This document shows positions 28,442 through 38,108 of a stretch of 64,000 bases of DNA, one piece after another. A program made the position numbers and the translations under genes. The notes beneath the pieces are model-generated. The model was not told where the DNA came from. It saw only the letters and a list, made by a program, of their open reading frames with translations, and searched no databases. This DNA comes from an uncultured Porphyromonadaceae bacterium (GTDB taxonomy: Bacteria; Bacteroidota; Bacteroidia; Bacteroidales; Muribaculaceae). Each line of letters begins with the position of its first letter. Position 1 is the stretch's first letter. The stretch covers positions 1-64,000 of the forward strand of contig CAMWMD010000004.1 in NCBI GenBank assembly GCA_947175265.1. Direction: 5' to 3'.

Positions 28442-29680
28442 ATGTCTTTACCATCCGGTTTTATAGAGGAAATGAAGTTGCTTTTGGGGGAGGAAGCCGA
28501 TGAGTTCCTGCTCGCCATGGAACAGCAACCGGTCGTCTCGGTGCGTCTGAATCCAAGGAAGCCGGGTGCCTCTTTCGAAGGTGCCTCTCCTATAACGTGG
28601 TGTCCCGGAGGGTTCTATCTCCCCGAACGCCCCTCCTTCACCCTCGACCCTCTACTTCACGCAGGGGCATACTATGTGCAGGATGCCTCTTCCATGATTT
28701 ATAAGGAGACCGTAAGACGTCTGCTGCCATTGTCGGGAAATCCCTCTTCCGTCACTCTACTCGACCTCTGCGCCGCTCCCGGTGGCAAGACCACAGCTAT
28801 GATAGATGCCCTCCCGGACGGTTCACGGGTGGTAGCCAACGAATATGTCGCTAAGAGGGCGACGATACTTCGTGAGAATCTTTCACGCTGGGGTTATCCC
28901 GATGCCGTTGTCACCAACCGCGATACATCCGCTTTCGTGTCCGACGGGAGTCTTTTCGACATTGTGGCCGTGGATGCACCCTGCTCCGGCGAGGGGATGA
29001 TGCGGAAAGATGAGACTGCAAGAACGCAATGGAGCGAAAAACTTGTAGATGACTGTGCGGCCCTACAGAAAACCATACTCTCGAACGCTGCCAAAGTGGT
29101 GCGCCCGGGTGGATTTCTGATATATTCCACATGTACATTCAACAGGAAGGAGAATGAGGAGAATGTGAGGTTTGCCGTGGAGCAACTCGGACTGCGACCC
29201 ATCGACCTTGATTTTCCCGGAGAGTGGGGAATACCCCGCGGTATAGGTACGGATTTGCCGGTCTACCGTTTCATGCCACACCGCACACAAGGGGAAGGCC
29301 TTTTCCTCGCTGTCCTGAAAAAGCCTGATGAGAATGAAGGCGACCGCGAGCGTGCTCCTGAGCATACTCAAGGCAGGAAGTCCGCCAATTCCAAACGTAA
29401 TAACACTCACACCTCCGCCTCACCTAAGGGTAAGAAGGAGGAGATTCCGGAAATTGACGATATACTTTCCGTAGATTTCGACAAGACCCGTTTCCCTTTG
29501 GTGGAACTTACGAGGGAGCAGGCGGTAAACTATCTGCGTCGCGAGGCGTTAATCCTTCCGGAAGGGAGTCCGCGAGGGGTAGTGATTGTCACTTACCGCG
29601 GGTTGCCGCTTGGGGCTGCTAAAAACATCGGCTCCCGTGCCAACAACCTTTATCCCAAGAACCGACGTATCCTCAAATGA
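28442..29680 (+). CDS. RsmF/NOL1-NOP2-sun family rRNA m5C methyltransferase
   Basis: YYVQDASSMI, LDLCAAPGGKTT, VAVDAPCSGEGMMRK, LIYSTCTF. Confidence 0.95.
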   Translation: MSLPSGFIEEMKLLLGEEADEFLLAMEQQPVVSVRLNPRKPGASFEGASPITWCPGGFYLPERPSFTLDPLLHAGAYYVQDASSMIYKETVRRLLPLSGNPSSVTLLDLCAAPGGKTTAMIDALPDGSRVVANEYVAKRATILRENLSRWGYPDAVVTNRDTSAFVSDGSLFDIVAVDAPCSGEGMMRKDETARTQWSEKLVDDCAALQKTILSNAAKVVRPGGFLIYSTCTFNRKENEENVRFAVEQLGLRPIDLDFPGEWGIPRGIGTDLPVYRFMPHRTQGEGLFLAVLKKPDENEGDRERAPEHTQGRKSANSKRNNTHTSASPKGKKEEIPEIDDILSVDFDKTRFPLVELTREQAVNYLRREALILPEGSPRGVVIVTYRGLPLGAAKNIGSRANNLYPKNRRILK

Positions 29681-29740
29681 TGCCCGGCAAATGCCAGATA
29701 ATACCCCATAGATTACAAATCAAACAAATACAATATCAAT

Positions 29741-29971
29741 ATGCAATTCAAGACTAATGCCAAATGTGCCCATTGTCAGGGTACCATCCTGAACGCCATG
29801 CGTTCACGTTTTCCCAATGCCGAATGGAGTCTCGATCTGGAAAGTGCCGACAAGGTGCTGACAGTCCATGGTATCCCTGAAGATGCCGACCATGCCGCAC
29901 AGGTGATGAAGACCCTGGAGGAAACCGGTTTCAAGGGTTCCTGGCTCACTCAAGGTGATAACAATGATTGA
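29741..29971 (+). CDS. small heavy-metal-associated (HMA-like) domain protein
   Basis: [18 protein letters not shown] (CxxC), 76 aa ferredoxin-like pattern. Confidence 0.75.
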   Translation: MQFKTNAKCAHCQGTILNAMRSRFPNAEWSLDLESADKVLTVHGIPEDADHAAQVMKTLEETGFKGSWLTQGDNND

Positions 29972-30677
29972 AATCAGAAACGTTTCCAAATCATACGGCT
30001 CCCTCACTGTCCTGCATGATGTCTCCCTGTTTATTCCGGAGGGGGAAATTATGGCGATAGTGGGGCCTTCCGGCGCCGGCAAGACAACCCTCCTTCAGAT
30101 TGCCGGAACGCTTGACCGTCCTGATTCCGGAAGCGTGCTTTTCGACGGCACCGACGTGCTCCGCCTTAAAGACCGCCGCCTGTCGGAATTCAGGAACCGC
30201 AACATCGGATTTGTATTCCAGTTTCATCAACTGCTCCCTGAATTCTCTGCTCTGGAGAATGTGGCTCTCCCCGCATGGATAGCCGGGGTAAAGAAGAAGA
30301 TGGCTCTCGAAGAGGCTGAGAAAATTCTCGATAGCCTCGGCATGGGGGAACGCCTCAGGCACAAGCCGGCTGAACTTTCAGGGGGTGAGAAACAGAGGAC
30401 GGCGATAGCCCGTGCCCTCATCAATCATCCCAAGGTGGTGTTTGCCGACGAACCCACCGGGAGCCTCGATTCCCGCAACCGCGACGAGATTCAGGCCATC
30501 ATAGCGCGTTTGCGTGACGAACTCGGCCAGACTTTCGTAATGGTGACTCATGACCCCGAAATGGCATCGATCGCTGACCGCACCGTAAGGATGACCGACG
30601 GACGCATAACGGAAGAGAATATTATCACCACAGAGGCCACTCTGATTGAAAACGAAGATGGGATATTGTCGGAATAA
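29955..30677 (+). CDS. ABC transporter ATP-binding protein, LolD/FtsE/MacB-type
   Basis: [48 protein letters not shown]. Confidence 0.92.
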   Translation: MITMIEIRNVSKSYGSLTVLHDVSLFIPEGEIMAIVGPSGAGKTTLLQIAGTLDRPDSGSVLFDGTDVLRLKDRRLSEFRNRNIGFVFQFHQLLPEFSALENVALPAWIAGVKKKMALEEAEKILDSLGMGERLRHKPAELSGGEKQRTAIARALINHPKVVFADEPTGSLDSRNRDEIQAIIARLRDELGQTFVMVTHDPEMASIADRTVRMTDGRITEENIITTEATLIENEDGILSE

Positions 30678-30777
30678 TCAAAAAAATTTGGCAGTTTGCC
30701 TTATTTTATCTATCTTCGCATTCGAAAAATAAATCATGGGGCTGCAAGCCTCTCAAAAAATTAAAATTAACCAAGAA

Positions 30778-31071
30778 ATGGCAACACCTGAAAACAACAA
30801 CAAGAACCAGCTTCAGATTCAACTCCGTCCCGAAGTAGCCGACGGCAAATATAGCAACCTCGCAATGATCGGTCACGGTCCCAACGAGTTCCTCATCGAC
30901 TTCATCTTCGCAGCCCCCGGCATGCCTCAGGCTCCCGTGGTAAGCCGTGTGATCATGAGCCCTGAGAACGCTAAACAACTCATGTTCGCAATCACTGACA
31001 ACGTGAAGAAATATGAGGCTCAGTTCGGCGAGATTCAGCCCCGCACTCCGAAGACTCCCGGAATGAACTGA
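30778..31071 (+). CDS. DUF3467 family protein
   Basis: LQIQLRPEVADGKYSNLAMIGHGPNEFLIDFIFAAPGMPQAPVVSRVIMSPENAKQL. Confidence 0.88.
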   Translation: MATPENNNKNQLQIQLRPEVADGKYSNLAMIGHGPNEFLIDFIFAAPGMPQAPVVSRVIMSPENAKQLMFAITDNVKKYEAQFGEIQPRTPKTPGMN

Positions 31072-31253
31072 TTCAGAAATTGAAAAGCAAAATCTGAAAA
31101 TTGAAAATTATGATTGCCCGCAGCGATTATAATTTTCAATTTTCATTTTATTTGTTCATCTTCCGTTCACATCCCGGGTTGGAGAACTGATAATTCCGGT
31201 TTCCGTATGCGGTTATAATTCTCAATTTTCATCTTTCAATTCTCAATTCATTA
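31072..31253. repeat. AT-type heptamer region: TTGAAAA units after the stop, TTTTCAA/TTCTCAA units before the cysS start, plus 17-bp inverted repeat
   Basis: ATTGAAA AGCAAAA TCTGAAA ATTGAAA; IR TGAAAATTGAAAATTAT (31095-31111) / ATAATTTTCAATTTTCA (31129-31145); TTCTCAA TTTTCAT CTTTCAA TTCTCAA TTCATTA (31219-31253). Confidence 0.85.
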
Positions 31254-31256
31254 AGC

Positions 31257-32723
31257 ATGCTTACCCTCTACAATTCTCTGACACGCTTCAAGCAACCTTT
31301 CAAACCGATTCACGAAGGACACGTCGGCATGTATGTGTGCGGCCCCACCGTCTACGGCGATGCACATCTGGGACACGCCCGACCTGCCATAACTTTTGAC
31401 GTGCTCTTCCGTTATCTCCGCCATCTGGGGTATAAGGTAAGATACGTAAGGAATATCACGGATGTGGGGCATCTGGAGCATGATGCCGATTCCGGCGAAG
31501 ATAAGATTGCCAAGAAGGCTCGCCTCGAGCAACTCGAACCTATGGAGGTGGTGCAGTTCTATCTTAACCGCTATCATCATGACATGGAGGCGCTCAATGT
31601 GCTCCCCCCGAGCATAGAGCCTCACGCTTCAGGGCATATCATAGAGCAGATAGAGTATATCAAGAAGATTCTCGAGGCCGGCTATGCTTACGAAAGTTGC
31701 GGCTCCGTGTATTTTGATGTGGAGAAATATAACCGCGACCACAATTATGGAAAACTTTCAGGCCGTAATATCGAGGACATGCTCTCCACAACACGTGCCC
31801 TTGACGGTCAGGAGGAGAAACGCAATCCCCTCGACTTCGCCCTCTGGAAGAAGGCCGCTCCCGAACACATAATGCACTGGCCTTCCCCGTGGAGCGAAGG
31901 ATTTCCCGGCTGGCATCTCGAATGCTCTACAATGGGACAGAAATATCTCGGTGAGAAATTCGACATCCACGGTGGCGGACTCGATCTCCTTTTCCCTCAT
32001 CATGAATGTGAGATTGCGCAGAGCGTCGCAGCTCAGGGACATGAGACGGTGAACTACTGGGTACACAACAACATGATCACTATCGAAGGGAAGAAGATGG
32101 GTAAGAGTTACAACAACTTCATCACTCTGGAGCAATTCTTCGACGGCTCCCATCCTCTCCTTGAGAAGGCTTATTCTCCGATGGTGATACGTTTCTTCAT
32201 CCTTCAGGCGCAATACCGCTCTACCGTAGATTTCTCGAATGCTGCCCTTCAGGCTGCCGAGAAAGCCCTCCAGAAGATTTCGGAAAGTTATCGCAGACTT
32301 CAGAATCTTGTTCCGGCCGCAAAATCAAGCATCGAGGTGCCTGATTTCATGAAGGCTTGTGAAGAGGCTATGGATGATGATCTCAACACTCCCCAGGTGA
32401 TAGCCCAACTGTTCGAGGCTTGCAAGGTGATAAACTCGGCTGCCGACGGCAGTGTGTCGCTCTCGGATGAGGATATCGACAGGCTAAAGAAGACCTTCGA
32501 CATTTATCTGATCGACATTCTCGGCATGAGGATTGCCGACGATACCGACAATTCGACGGCTACAAAGGCCTACGAAGGCGCGGTGGACCTCCTCATGGAG
32601 ATTCGTGGCAACGCAAAAGCGGCTAAAGACTGGACCACCTCCGACCTTATCCGCGATAAACTCGCTGCCCTCGGCTTCAATATAAAGGATACCAAAAATG
32701 GTGTTGAATGGAGTGTGAAATAA
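31257..32723 (+). CDS. cysS: cysteine--tRNA ligase
   Basis: [70 protein letters not shown]. Confidence 0.97.
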   Translation: MLTLYNSLTRFKQPFKPIHEGHVGMYVCGPTVYGDAHLGHARPAITFDVLFRYLRHLGYKVRYVRNITDVGHLEHDADSGEDKIAKKARLEQLEPMEVVQFYLNRYHHDMEALNVLPPSIEPHASGHIIEQIEYIKKILEAGYAYESCGSVYFDVEKYNRDHNYGKLSGRNIEDMLSTTRALDGQEEKRNPLDFALWKKAAPEHIMHWPSPWSEGFPGWHLECSTMGQKYLGEKFDIHGGGLDLLFPHHECEIAQSVAAQGHETVNYWVHNNMITIEGKKMGKSYNNFITLEQFFDGSHPLLEKAYSPMVIRFFILQAQYRSTVDFSNAALQAAEKALQKISESYRRLQNLVPAAKSSIEVPDFMKACEEAMDDDLNTPQVIAQLFEACKVINSAADGSVSLSDEDIDRLKKTFDIYLIDILGMRIADDTDNSTATKAYEGAVDLLMEIRGNAKAAKDWTTSDLIRDKLAALGFNIKDTKNGVEWSVK

Positions 32724-32737
32724 CCCTAAGACCGATA

Positions 32738-32793
32738 TGATAAAATAAAAATAGAGATTCCCCGGCGGAGGAATCTCTATTTTTATTTTATCA
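32738..32793. terminator. bidirectional terminator with perfect 24-bp stem
   Basis: TGATAAAATAAAAATAGAGATTCC (32738-32761) / GGAATCTCTATTTTTATTTTATCA (32770-32793), between convergent cysS and ispG. Confidence 0.92.
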
Positions 32794-32810
32794 CGTTTAT
32801 ATTATCTTCA

Positions 32811-34433
32811 TCATCTGTCTTTTTCAATCAGGTCAAGCAAAGCCTCTATAGCCTCATCCGACGGAATATTCTTCCTTACAAGGGTCTTCCCTTTATACAG
32901 GCTCACCTTTCCCGGGCCTGCCCCGACATAACCGTAGTCGGCATCGGCCATCTCTCCGGGTCCGTTCACGATACATCCCATGACTCCTATCTTCAATCCT
33001 TTCAGTCCTTCCGTAGCGGCTTTCACCTCACGCAATGTTTTCTGCAGATCGAACAATGTGCGCCCGCAACTCGGACAGGCTATATACTCGGTCTTGCTTA
33101 TCCTGAGGCGTACTGCCTGAAGCAGCCCCAAAGCCACGGAATGAATCTCACGTTCGCTGAACGCCGGGGCATCTATAGAGATGCCGGAGGCATAACCGTT
33201 CAACAACAACGGTCCGAAGTCTGCTCCCGCCTTTATCTGAAGGTCCTCGAGGTCGGTATCGTCATAACTCATCCGTACAAAAATCGGATTCCTACCACCT
33301 GCTGCGACAAACCTGTCGATCCAAGATGCGATCTCACCGGGACGGTTGGCATTGCCGCTCTCCACAACTACAGGCAAATCATCATCAAACACTGCGGGAA
33401 CGAAATCTGCGCTTACCTTGTGCCAAGTAGCCGGGAATGCAGGGAAATCAAGCCCTTCGACAAGGGGATGCCTCACATCCTCAAATCCGGGCACCGTCAC
33501 AGCCATTTCCCGTGTCTTGACTTCCGGCACTGACTCAGGTTCGGCGACAGGGCGGTGTCCTGCCCGCGATACCACATAATCACGCAACTTTCGCGCCACA
33601 GGTATCTCATTCTCGGGGTCCTCAGTTAGAGAGACCCTAATGGTATCGCCGATACCTTCCGACAGAAGAGTGCCGATACCTACGGCACTCTTTATCCTTC
33701 CGTCCTCGCCATCTCCGGCCTCCGTAACGCCAAGATGCAACGGGAATGACATACCCTCCTCCCGCATTTTCTCATCCAGCAGACGCACAGTCTCAACCAT
33801 CACCGACACATTAGATGCCTTGATGGATATTACCACGTTGTCGAAATTCTCTTGCCGACATACACGCAGAAATTCAAGCGCAGATTCCACCATACCTGCC
33901 GGAGTGTCGCCGTATCGGCTCATGATACGGTCAGATAGGGAGCCGTGGTTTACTCCAAGGCGCACTGCCGTATTATTCTTCCTGCATATCTCAAGGAATG
34001 GCACAAGAGTGTCGGCAATCTTCTTAACCTCCTCCGCATATTCCTCATCAGTAAATTCAAGTTTGCGGAAAGTGCGGGCGGCATCAACAAAATTACCGGG
34101 ATTTATACGCACCTTCTCACAAGTCTCGGCAGCCTTGAAAGCGGCATTAGGATTGAAATGCACGTCTGCCACAAGTGGGACATCGCATCCTGCCTCGTCC
34201 AATCCTTTCCTTATGTTGGCCATATTCTCAGCCTCCCTGACTCCCTGTGTCGTGAGGCGCACGATTTCCCCGCCGGCTTCGGCGATACGAAGTGCCTGCG
34301 CCACGCTCCCCTCTGTGTCGAGGGTTGATGTGTTGGTCATCGACTGCAACACTATCGGATTATCACCTCCGATCTTTACTTTTCCCGCCTGAGCGACACT
34401 GCTTTTCCTGCGTGTATAGTTATATCTTGACAT
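32811..34433 (-). CDS. ispG: (E)-4-hydroxy-3-methylbut-2-enyl-diphosphate synthase, long Bacteroidetes form
   Basis: PIVLQSMTNTSTLDTEGSVAQ, VRINPGN, ACPSCGRTLFDL, VMGCIVNGPGEMADADYGYVG. Confidence 0.96.
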   Translation of the reverse strand: MSRYNYTRRKSSVAQAGKVKIGGDNPIVLQSMTNTSTLDTEGSVAQALRIAEAGGEIVRLTTQGVREAENMANIRKGLDEAGCDVPLVADVHFNPNAAFKAAETCEKVRINPGNFVDAARTFRKLEFTDEEYAEEVKKIADTLVPFLEICRKNNTAVRLGVNHGSLSDRIMSRYGDTPAGMVESALEFLRVCRQENFDNVVISIKASNVSVMVETVRLLDEKMREEGMSFPLHLGVTEAGDGEDGRIKSAVGIGTLLSEGIGDTIRVSLTEDPENEIPVARKLRDYVVSRAGHRPVAEPESVPEVKTREMAVTVPGFEDVRHPLVEGLDFPAFPATWHKVSADFVPAVFDDDLPVVVESGNANRPGEIASWIDRFVAAGGRNPIFVRMSYDDTDLEDLQIKAGADFGPLLLNGYASGISIDAPAFSEREIHSVALGLLQAVRLRISKTEYIACPSCGRTLFDLQKTLREVKAATEGLKGLKIGVMGCIVNGPGEMADADYGYVGAGPGKVSLYKGKTLVRKNIPSDEAIEALLDLIEKDR

Positions 34434-34543
34434 TTTATCTATTTTTATTCTCCTGCTCCCCCGACAGGGAAGCCCTCTTTTCCTTATCTCCCTTCATATT
34501 CCCAATAATGGGTATACCATACTTCTTACTCTTGCACCACTGA

Positions 34544-35362
34544 TTAAGTGAAGAGTATCACACAGGTAAAACCGACCGTTAGACCGGCCATTACCTGCCA
34601 AACCGTATGTCGGCCAAGCCACACACGTGCCGAGCCCAAGAGTCCGGCAAGTATTATGGTGGCAATGAGCCAGCCGAATGCCGCCGGATGAGGGTTGCCG
34701 TCGCGGGCTATGCGCACGAGCAGCGCCACGACTCCCGCTATACCTGCGGCGTGAGCTGAAATCTTCCACCAGAAGTTGACTATCATATTGACGACACCTC
34801 CCGCCGCGCCACCTGCGAAGAACCATACCAGCCAGTAGGGGGCTCCCTTGAGATACATGAAGACAGCGGTAACAATCAATGCCACGATCGATATGATATA
34901 CGGTATCAGACGCTCCTTGCGCCCATTGAGACCAAGGTCTTGCACAAGCCCCAACTTCTTAAGCAACAGCACAAGAAGCATGGGCACAAGCACATTTATA
35001 CCTGCGACTATGAGCGTGAAGCCTATCCTCGTGCCCATTGGGGCAAGATCAAGTATCGACAGCCCGAACGCAAGTATCAGACCGTAGACGGGCATGAGCA
35101 TCGGCACAAGCACCCATGACAGGAGATGGCTGATTCCTGTCACAAATCTTTCGGAATCCGTGGGAGGAACTTCCGGCTCAGGCATCACAGGGGGAGGGGT
35201 AGGATTCTCCCCGGGACCTTTCTCACTTTCTGCCGGCTGCTCTCCGAAAAGCGATCCGGAACGTCTGTTGAGACTGAACTCATCGTTGCCGGGCACTTCA
35301 GGATAGTATGTGGAAGTATCTATTTTCATAAATTGTCGGAACTTGGTTGATGAGTCTGGCAC
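34544..35362 (-). CDS. PAP2-like integral membrane protein
   Basis: TM helices; GRKERLIPYI, KISAHAAGIAG, GSARVWLGRHTVWQVMAG resemble divergent PAP2 motifs. Confidence 0.7.
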   Translation of the reverse strand: MPDSSTKFRQFMKIDTSTYYPEVPGNDEFSLNRRSGSLFGEQPAESEKGPGENPTPPPVMPEPEVPPTDSERFVTGISHLLSWVLVPMLMPVYGLILAFGLSILDLAPMGTRIGFTLIVAGINVLVPMLLVLLLKKLGLVQDLGLNGRKERLIPYIISIVALIVTAVFMYLKGAPYWLVWFFAGGAAGGVVNMIVNFWWKISAHAAGIAGVVALLVRIARDGNPHPAAFGWLIATIILAGLLGSARVWLGRHTVWQVMAGLTVGFTCVILFT

Positions 35363-35399
35363 GACTCATTATATTAAATCTCTATAGTCTCGCTGAAAG

Positions 35400-36314
35400 T
35401 CAGTTGGCTTTTACAGCGTTAAGGAAACGCGAAGGGATAGGTAGTTCGAAGCGCATATCCTTCCTTGTGATGGGATGTGCAAACCTCAAAGTTCGCGCAT
35501 GGAGGCAGAGCCTGTTAAGACGACTCTCCTTTGCGCCATATTTCCTGTCGCCCGAGATGGGATGACCCATCTCTGAGGCATGGACGCGAATCTGGTTCTT
35601 CCTTCCCGTGTCAAGTGAAAACTCCACAAGCGAAAGGCCATGAGCTCTTTTAAGCACTTTGTATCGTGTGAGGGCGAGCTTGCCTTCATCTGGATTCTGG
35701 GTAGAATAGACCACAAACTGCGAATTTTCCATAAGACGGCTCTTCACATATCCTTCATCTTCCCTCACATAACCTTCCAGAAGGGCCACATACAGACGGT
35801 CGAGAACCATATTGTTCCAATTGTGACGGAGATTCTCCTGCGCCTCCTCTGTCTTGGCGAACATCATGAGTCCTGAAGTATCCCGGTCAAGACGGTGGAC
35901 CACATACAGTTTATTTGACGGGTTCTGCCGCTTCACATAGTCACGGAGGATATCGTAGGCCGATTCCTCCTTTTTATGGCTTTGTGTGCCTACCGACAAC
36001 AGGCCATATCCCTTGTTTATGACTATCACATCATCATCTTCATATACCAGATTCAGCCGAGGATGCTTCAACACCACGAAAGGTCGTGAGAAATTCACCT
36101 TCACCTCCCCACCCGGAGGGACAGGAGTATCGAAAGCTGTAGATACCATGCCGTCAACCATATAATGGCCGTAACGGAGCCAAGCCTTGAGGTCGTTGCG
36201 GCTTTTATCGCGGATATTTTCAGATACAAATGCCAACAAAGGCACTGCTGAATCCGAATTATTCTTAAAAGTGAGTATGTTGTCAGGACGCCAAGGACGT
36301 CTTTGATTTCTCAT
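35400..36314 (-). CDS. RluA family pseudouridine synthase with N-terminal S4-like region
   Basis: VVHRLDRDTSGLMMFAKT, GRKNQIRVHASEMGHPISGDRKYGA. Confidence 0.95.
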   Translation of the reverse strand: MRNQRRPWRPDNILTFKNNSDSAVPLLAFVSENIRDKSRNDLKAWLRYGHYMVDGMVSTAFDTPVPPGGEVKVNFSRPFVVLKHPRLNLVYEDDDVIVINKGYGLLSVGTQSHKKEESAYDILRDYVKRQNPSNKLYVVHRLDRDTSGLMMFAKTEEAQENLRHNWNNMVLDRLYVALLEGYVREDEGYVKSRLMENSQFVVYSTQNPDEGKLALTRYKVLKRAHGLSLVEFSLDTGRKNQIRVHASEMGHPISGDRKYGAKESRLNRLCLHARTLRFAHPITRKDMRFELPIPSRFLNAVKAN

Positions 36315-36493
36315 AAATTATACGATTTGGGTTATTATTAATAAAACGGATAAAATAAAGGTTTGTTTTAACTTTCACCTCTGATGCTCTGTTTTTGACA
36401 GAATAACAGATGAACCTGAGATGTTTGTTTTGCGAGTATTTTCTGTAAATGAGAACACCTCCTGTACTACGGTCGAAAAACTATCCCCTGATC

Positions 36494-36578
36494 AAAAAAA
36501 TTAGTCTGTCTCTCTTCCCAGAGAAACAGACCGAAACCTTAATCTTAATTATACTATGAAAAACACTACGCAAAGTTA
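36494..36578 (-). ncRNA. candidate sRNA or attenuated leader, copy C of the three-member family (includes -7 box)
   Basis: Minus strand TAACTTTG, GTGTTTTTCATAGTATAATTAAGATTAAGGTT, hairpin GTCTGTTTCTCT-GGGA-AGAGAGACAGAC, TAATTTTTTT. Confidence 0.6.
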
Positions 36579-36617
36579 AGTCTAAATTTTATTTTTTCAC
36601 CACTTTTCGTAATTATT

Positions 36618-36648
36618 TTTGATTTTATTAACAAATTTTGTAAATTTG
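36618..36648 (+). promoter_or_regulatory. promoter TTTG-N19-TAAATTTG for DUF2851 gene
   Basis: TTTG 36618-36621, TAAATTTG 36641-36648. Confidence 0.7.
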
Positions 36649-36671
36649 TCTTCCCCTTAAATCACTCTGAC

Positions 36672-37952
36672 GTGGAAGCAATTTATCAATTCCTATGGCA
36701 ACATACCATGCTCGGCCGCTCCCTCACTGACGCGGCAGGCCATCACATTGAGATATTAGACCCCGGCCGTCTGAATACCGACTCCGGTCCTGATTTCTTT
36801 AACGCAAAAATCAAAGTTGACGGTACCGAATGGATCGGTAATATTGAAATTCATGTCAAAGCCTCCGACTGGTTTCGCCATCACCACGATTCTGACCCGG
36901 CCTACGACAATATCATTCTTCATGTCGTGGGTATCGACGATAAACGTATCAAACGCGCTGACGGAAGCCAAATCCCTCAGGTTGTCACTCCCCTACCCCC
37001 TGATTTCTGTACCGTCTATGAGCACCTTTCCGTTCATCCGGCATACCTCCGCTGCGCCCCTTACCTACATACTCTATCCTCTATTGCCGTAACCGATTGG
37101 CTTGAATCCCTATCCATTCAACGCCTTCAGATGAAAGGAGAAAGAATAAGGAGCATCCTTGATTCCACCGGCCACGATTGGGAACAGACCGTTTTCATCA
37201 CCCTGGCGCGTGCCCTCGGATTCGGACTCAACGGCGAACCTTTTGAACTCCTCGCCCGCTCACTCCCCTTACGCATACTGCACCACCACAGCGACAATCC
37301 GATGCAACTTCAGGCCCTGTTGTTCGGTCAGGCAGCCATGCTTGATCAAAGTTGCCACATTTTTGACGAATACTATCAATTCTTATGTCGTGAATACTAC
37401 TTTCTCGCACGAAAATATGGACTCCACCCCATGCGACCGGGTCTTTGGAAATATTCCCGCACACGTCCGCAGAATTTCCCTCACCGCCGCATAGCCATGC
37501 TTGCAAAAGCGTGTGAAGGTGGATTCTCCATGCTCGCGAAAATAATTGACTGCATAAAGGAGCGTAAATCTCCGGATACCCTCTTCAATTGGAGACTCGA
37601 AGGCTACTGGCATGAACACTTCTCTTTCGATGTGGAGGCACGCGCCGGAAGCGACACACTGTCTCCCGCGAGTATATCACTCCTCGTCATCAATGCAGTG
37701 GCACCCCTGCTATATGCCTATTCCGCAGAACGTGGCGATCTGGAGTTAGGGGAAAAAGCCATAGAATTGCTTGAAGACCTCCCATCCGAACGCAACAGCA
37801 TTATCCGCGAGTGGGAAGGCTACGGCTTGAAATGCCATAATGCTCTCAGGAGTCAGGCTCTTCTCCACCTCAGGCGCGAATATTGCGAAGCCCGTAAATG
37901 CCTCTTCTGCCGTTTCGCCCACCTCTTCCTCCGTCGCACCCTCAAACGATAA
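36672..37952 (+). CDS. DUF2851 family protein
   Basis: YQFLWQHTMLGRSLTDAAGHHIEILDPGRLNTDSGPDFFNAKIKVDGTEWIGNIEIHVKASDWFRHHHDSDPAYDNIILHVV. Confidence 0.92.
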   Translation: MEAIYQFLWQHTMLGRSLTDAAGHHIEILDPGRLNTDSGPDFFNAKIKVDGTEWIGNIEIHVKASDWFRHHHDSDPAYDNIILHVVGIDDKRIKRADGSQIPQVVTPLPPDFCTVYEHLSVHPAYLRCAPYLHTLSSIAVTDWLESLSIQRLQMKGERIRSILDSTGHDWEQTVFITLARALGFGLNGEPFELLARSLPLRILHHHSDNPMQLQALLFGQAAMLDQSCHIFDEYYQFLCREYYFLARKYGLHPMRPGLWKYSRTRPQNFPHRRIAMLAKACEGGFSMLAKIIDCIKERKSPDTLFNWRLEGYWHEHFSFDVEARAGSDTLSPASISLLVINAVAPLLYAYSAERGDLELGEKAIELLEDLPSERNSIIREWEGYGLKCHNALRSQALLHLRREYCEARKCLFCRFAHLFLRRTLKR

Positions 37953-37994
37953 ATTAAGGTCGAGTAAAATCAAATATTCAAGCATTTCATCAAC

Positions 37995-38048
37995 AACAGC
38001 AAAAGCGAGAGAGGGAATACCACTGTTCCCTCTCTCGCTTTTGCTGTT
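37995..38048. terminator. strong hairpin, perfect 23-bp stem, between convergent genes
   Basis: AACAGCAAAAGCGAGAGAGGGAA / TTCCCTCTCTCGCTTTTGCTGTT with 8-nt loop. Confidence 0.85.
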
Positions 38049-38108
38049 ATTGATATCTTAATCAGTATTTTATATACCAACTATTTCAGAATACTTGCTA
38101 TAAATGAT

